Below are positions 61,396 through 64,000 of a DNA stretch of 64,000 nucleotides, piece by piece (positions within the stretch are counted from its first letter, which is position 1; each line of letters begins with the position of its first letter). A model generated the notes under the pieces. That model had not been told where the DNA came from and did not search any database. It was given only the letters and a program-made list of their open reading frames with translations. Source of the DNA: Lysinibacillus sp. BPa_S21 (GTDB lineage: Bacteria; Bacillota; Bacilli; Bacillales_A; Planococcaceae); contig NZ_JALIRS010000007.1 in assembly GCF_023337795.1 (NCBI RefSeq), forward strand, positions 62,001 to 126,000, read 5' to 3'. Both the position numbers and the translations under genes were made by a program.

Positions 61396-62395
61396 CTCCG
61401 TGTTTACGAACTAAATATAAGAAGAATGGAACACCAACCAACGCCGTTAATACGCCGATTGGAGTTTCGAATGGATAATTAACAAAGCGACTGAGTACAT
61501 CACAGAGCGCTAAGAAAAATGCACCTATTGCAGCTGCACAAGGAATGATAAAACGGTAATCGACTCCAACAAGGAAACGTGTAATATGAGGTATGACTAA
61601 CCCTACAAAGGCTATCTTTCCTACAAGTGCAACTGCCGTTCCTGTTAAACACACAACCGCAAGCATACTAATAATTTTCACCGCTTTGGTTTTTTGCCCA
61701 AGTCCAATTGCGATATCTTCGCCTAATGAAGTGATCGTAATAGCCTTAGCTGATAATAACGCAAGAACTAAACCAATTAGCCCAAATGGAATAGCTAGCA
61801 TGAGCATATCCATATCCACCATATGTACTTTTGTGTTGTACCAAACACTTACCGTTTGTGATACTTGGAAATACATCGCAATGGCTGTAGCAATACTACT
61901 TAAAAACGTACCAATGACCGTCCCAATAATGGCGAGCCTTACTGGTGATAAACCATTTCGAATTAAAGAGCCAAAACCAAAGACAATCCCAGCTCCTAAT
62001 GCTGAACCGAGCATTGAAAGTAGAATCATTTGGTAATTAGGAAGCCCCGGGAAAAAGACGATTGCCAACGTAATCATAAATGCCGAACCATCATTAACGC
62101 CCATTAATGATGGGGACGCTAAATAGTTTCGTGTAATACCTTGCATCACTGCCCCCGCTACTGCTAAAAATGCTCCCACCAGTAATACTGCGGCAATTCT
62201 AGGAATACGCCCAGTTCGTATAATTTGGTGGTCAACATTTGAAGAGTCGAATGCAGTAATGGCCTGCCATACCGTTGTTGCGCTAATGTCTTTTGTGCCG
62301 TACATAACGGATACTAATGCCACAATCGCAATTAGAATTGGAGAAGCCGCTACTATTGAAAATGCCACCATGTTTGTTTTTTTCAACTTCCACAC
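61379..62395 (-). CDS. FecCD-family siderophore permease, subunit 1 (FeuB-like)
   Basis: 338 residues with the same FecCD motifs: RIPRIAAVLLVGAFLAVAGAVMQGITRNYLASPSLMGVN and GKIAFVGLVIPHITRFLVG. Separated from the binding-protein gene by 81 bases that include a hairpin, so the binding protein is probably made in excess. Inner-membrane channel for the ferric siderophore. Confidence 0.92.
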   Translation of the reverse strand: MWKLKKTNMVAFSIVAASPILIAIVALVSVMYGTKDISATTVWQAITAFDSSNVDHQIIRTGRIPRIAAVLLVGAFLAVAGAVMQGITRNYLASPSLMGVNDGSAFMITLAIVFFPGLPNYQMILLSMLGSALGAGIVFGFGSLIRNGLSPVRLAIIGTVIGTFLSSIATAIAMYFQVSQTVSVWYNTKVHMVDMDMLMLAIPFGLIGLVLALLSAKAITITSLGEDIAIGLGQKTKAVKIISMLAVVCLTGTAVALVGKIAFVGLVIPHITRFLVGVDYRFIIPCAAAIGAFFLALCDVLSRFVNYPFETPIGVLTALVGVPFFLYLVRKHGGEQRA

Positions 62396-62424
62396 CTTTT
62401 TCTATTTGAACTTACTTTATAAAA

Positions 62425-62467
62425 GGCTGGTAATAGCCTGGTGACTCCACCACATCTACTACCAGCC
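62425..62467 (-). terminator. Intra-operon attenuating hairpin
   Basis: GGCTGGTA.TAG pairs with CTA.TACCAGCC around an inner GGTG/CACC part, then TTTTATAAAG on the minus strand, between the binding-protein gene and the permeases. Partial termination would set the ratio. Confidence 0.65.
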
Positions 62468-62476
62468 TGTTCAAAC

Positions 62477-63451
62477 TTATTTAAGTAATTTTTCAGCTGC
62501 GATATCTAAGAATTTCACCTTAGACCATGCTGTACCACCTTGTGCTAAAGGTTCAATGGCATTCACGAAAACCTGATTGTTTTGTGATGCTTTTAAGCTT
62601 GCAAAGATTGGATTCTTTTGTAACTCTTCTAATGCTTTTGGTGCATCGGCATTTTCTGATTCCTCGAATTGAAGAAAAATAGCATCAGGATTAACCTTTG
62701 CTAATGTTTCAAGCGATAGTTCAGCCTGTGCCTTGGCAGTTTTTAAAACCTCTGGTATCGGCGCCCCTAAATCTTCATATAGAACAGGGTTTAAGTAAAC
62801 GCCAGCAGGATAGATATACATGATGCCTCCACGTACTCGAATCACTAGAATTTGCTTGTCCGCTAATTGCTCTTTAGATTTCACTTGAGAATCAGCAACC
62901 TTCGCTTCATAATCAGCAATAATTTTTTTAGCCTCATCTTCTTTGCCTGAAAGCTGTGCAAGTAATGTTAAATTCTCTTTCCAATTTGTAGAGACATGTG
63001 AATACGGAATCATTGTTTGAATTTTATTGAGCTTTTCAGCCATTTCCTCAGGGTATTTTGAGGAACCTAAAATAATATCTGGATTAAGTTTAAGAATGGC
63101 TTCAGTATTCGGTGTCATTTTATTGCCAACAAGCTCAGCACCTTCTAATTCAGACGCAAGATAAGCTGGAATTTTCCCTCCGATATCAAGCACACCAACA
63201 GGCTTGATGCCGAGCATTGCCGCATCTTCCATAGACTCTAAGCTTGCAGCTACTATATTTTTAACATCTGCTGCAAGTTCATATTTTTCGCCTAAGTATG
63301 TAATCGTTTGTGTTTTCGCTTGATTTTCTGTTGCACTAGTTTCAGCTACATTATTTGTAGATGTAGAAGACTCTTCTGATTTATCTGTTCCACACGCAGC
63401 CAAAGATAGCGCTAATAGCGCAGGTGCACACATTTTAAAATATTTATTCAT
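62477..63451 (-). CDS. feuA: Ferric siderophore-binding lipoprotein (FeuA-like)
   Basis: 324 residues. Lipoprotein signal LSLAAC20, then the class III binding fold with helical backbone: TYLGEKYELAADVKNIVAASLESMEDAAMLGIKPVGVLD and LNPDIILGSSKYP. Resembles the FeuA/FhuD group; the operon with a BesA-like esterase and Btr-like regulator suggests catecholate siderophores (bacillibactin, enterobactin). First gene after the Fur boxes. Confidence 0.88.
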   Translation of the reverse strand: MNKYFKMCAPALLALSLAACGTDKSEESSTSTNNVAETSATENQAKTQTITYLGEKYELAADVKNIVAASLESMEDAAMLGIKPVGVLDIGGKIPAYLASELEGAELVGNKMTPNTEAILKLNPDIILGSSKYPEEMAEKLNKIQTMIPYSHVSTNWKENLTLLAQLSGKEDEAKKIIADYEAKVADSQVKSKEQLADKQILVIRVRGGIMYIYPAGVYLNPVLYEDLGAPIPEVLKTAKAQAELSLETLAKVNPDAIFLQFEESENADAPKALEELQKNPIFASLKASQNNQVFVNAIEPLAQGGTAWSKVKFLDIAAEKLLK

Positions 63452-63484
63452 AGCTATTCTCTCCTAACGAAACTCGAATATATT

Positions 63485-63503
63485 GATAATGATAATCATT
63501 TTC
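63485..63503. promoter_or_regulatory. Fur box 1
   Basis: GATAATGATAATCATTTTC differs at one position from the classical 19-bp Fur consensus. About 35 bases before the feuA start. Confidence 0.9.
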
Positions 63504-63535
63504 ATTTATAAGTCAATAGTGTTTATTAATTTAAT

Positions 63536-63550
63536 TGATATTCATTATCA
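63536..63550. promoter_or_regulatory. Fur box 2
   Basis: TGATATTCATTATCA fits the 7-1-7 Fur core (TGATAATNATTATCA) with one mismatch. Between feuA and the AraC-type gene. Confidence 0.75.
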
Positions 63551-63671
63551 TTTACGGATACTATCCTAACAAAGAGAAAACCCGTTGTGAATGGACGATA
63601 TCACGAATCACATGGACTTTTGCCGATTTCGGACTAAAAAAAAGCCGCTTCTTCTTTCAAGAAACAACTTT

Positions 63672-64000
63672 TTATAAGTATTTAGCTTCCTCAAGCATTG
63701 TTTTTCGATATGTTGTCGGGGACATTCCAGTACATTTTTTAAATACTCGACTGAAATAAAAGCAATCTACATAACCTACACATTCTGCTATTTCCGTTAC
63801 TGGAGAATCGTCATATTTCAGTAACTCCTTCGATCGTCGAATGCGATACTCTGTTAAGTAAACGCTAGGATTCATCCCTGTATGCTGTTCAAACAGATAG
63901 GCAAACCTACGACGCTCTACACCAAATTCTTCAGCAATTTTCGAAACAGAAAGTTGCGTAGCATAATTTTCATGTATATACTGTAAAGCTTGTTCCATCT
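63672..64000 (-). CDS. AraC-family regulator (Btr-like), 5' part outside the window
   Basis: The 109 codons present are the double HTH of an AraC protein: LSVSKIAEEFGVERRRFAYLFEQHTGMNPSVYLTEYRIRRSKELL and VTEIAECVGYVDCFYFSRVFKKCTGMSP. The frame is open to the window edge, so the ATG at 63998 is probably internal. In B. subtilis the AraC-type activator Btr stands beside feuABC-ybbA and switches on with bacillibactin; same arrangement here. The missing part should include a ligand-binding domain. Confidence 0.85.
   Translation of the reverse strand, partial: MEQALQYIHENYATQLSVSKIAEEFGVERRRFAYLFEQHTGMNPSVYLTEYRIRRSKELLKYDDSPVTEIAECVGYVDCFYFSRVFKKCTGMSPTTYRKTMLEEAKYL

Noticed and set aside
63996-63998. 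ATG as the true start of the AraC gene
   Set aside because: It falls at the beginning of the HTH domain at the window edge; the frame is open beyond.

Overview
The window looks like chromosomal DNA of a low-GC, spore-forming Bacillaceae, most likely Lysinibacillus or a close relative. The evidence is AT-rich DNA with intrinsic terminators after most units, T-box and cobalamin leaders, bacillithiol-linked enzymes (FosB, BstA), a Bacillus-type type III polyketide synthase pair, and a spore-surface gene group with a BclB-like exosporium domain. The genus is inferred from protein resemblance and repeat style; no search was run.

Layout. 0-9.4 kb holds household genes: PepF (cut by the window edge), a DUF218 protein, a chemoreceptor, the YeeI regulator, a low-molecular-weight phosphatase, an acyltransferase, a coupled MATE pump/RlmA pair and a tyrosine phosphatase. 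9.7-11.6 kb is a B12 unit: cobalamin riboswitch, terminator, a divergent PduO-like gene and a BtuF-like lipoprotein. 11.9-16.5 kb has a HEAT protein, a CwlO-like endopeptidase with two WalR-type boxes, and a UbiB-like kinase.

17.1-31.9 kb is a sulfur region and the most interesting part. A CstR-type persulfide sensor (Cys31/Cys60, no copper-site His) sits amid a TsdA-like dihaem cytochrome, a DsbA-like oxidoreductase, a TauE exporter, three TusA domains, four rhodanese domains, DsrE, a rhodanese-metallo-beta-lactamase (persulfide dioxygenase type) and a TsuA-like thiosulfate importer. A shared 16-bp operator (ATAC-N8-GTAT) recurs at four units. Next come FMNH2/FADH2 monooxygenases (SfnG, SsuD and two HpaB-like paralogues) and an orphan MetQ-like lipoprotein, the two divergent units each having a terminator hairpin in the leader.

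32-37.5 kb carries hmp/nsrR with NsrR boxes, then small accessory enzymes. 37.8-49 kb has a second chemoreceptor, T-box-controlled leuA and metG, an ECF sigma/anti-sigma pair with a decayed duplicate, a frameshifted fosB beside a broken resolvase, and an RsgA-type GTPase. 49-56 kb has the bpsA/bpsB polyketide pair and a cluster of coiled-coil, Cys-rich and BclB-like proteins, probably spore surface. 56-64 kb ends with BstA and a Fur-controlled catecholate-siderophore uptake operon (FeuABC-like, ATPase, BesA-like esterase) below an AraC/Btr-like regulator cut by the window edge.

Intergenic DNA carries at least two families of palindromic repeats that share a movable ~35-bp cassette. No rRNA, tRNA, intact insertion sequence or CRISPR array was seen.
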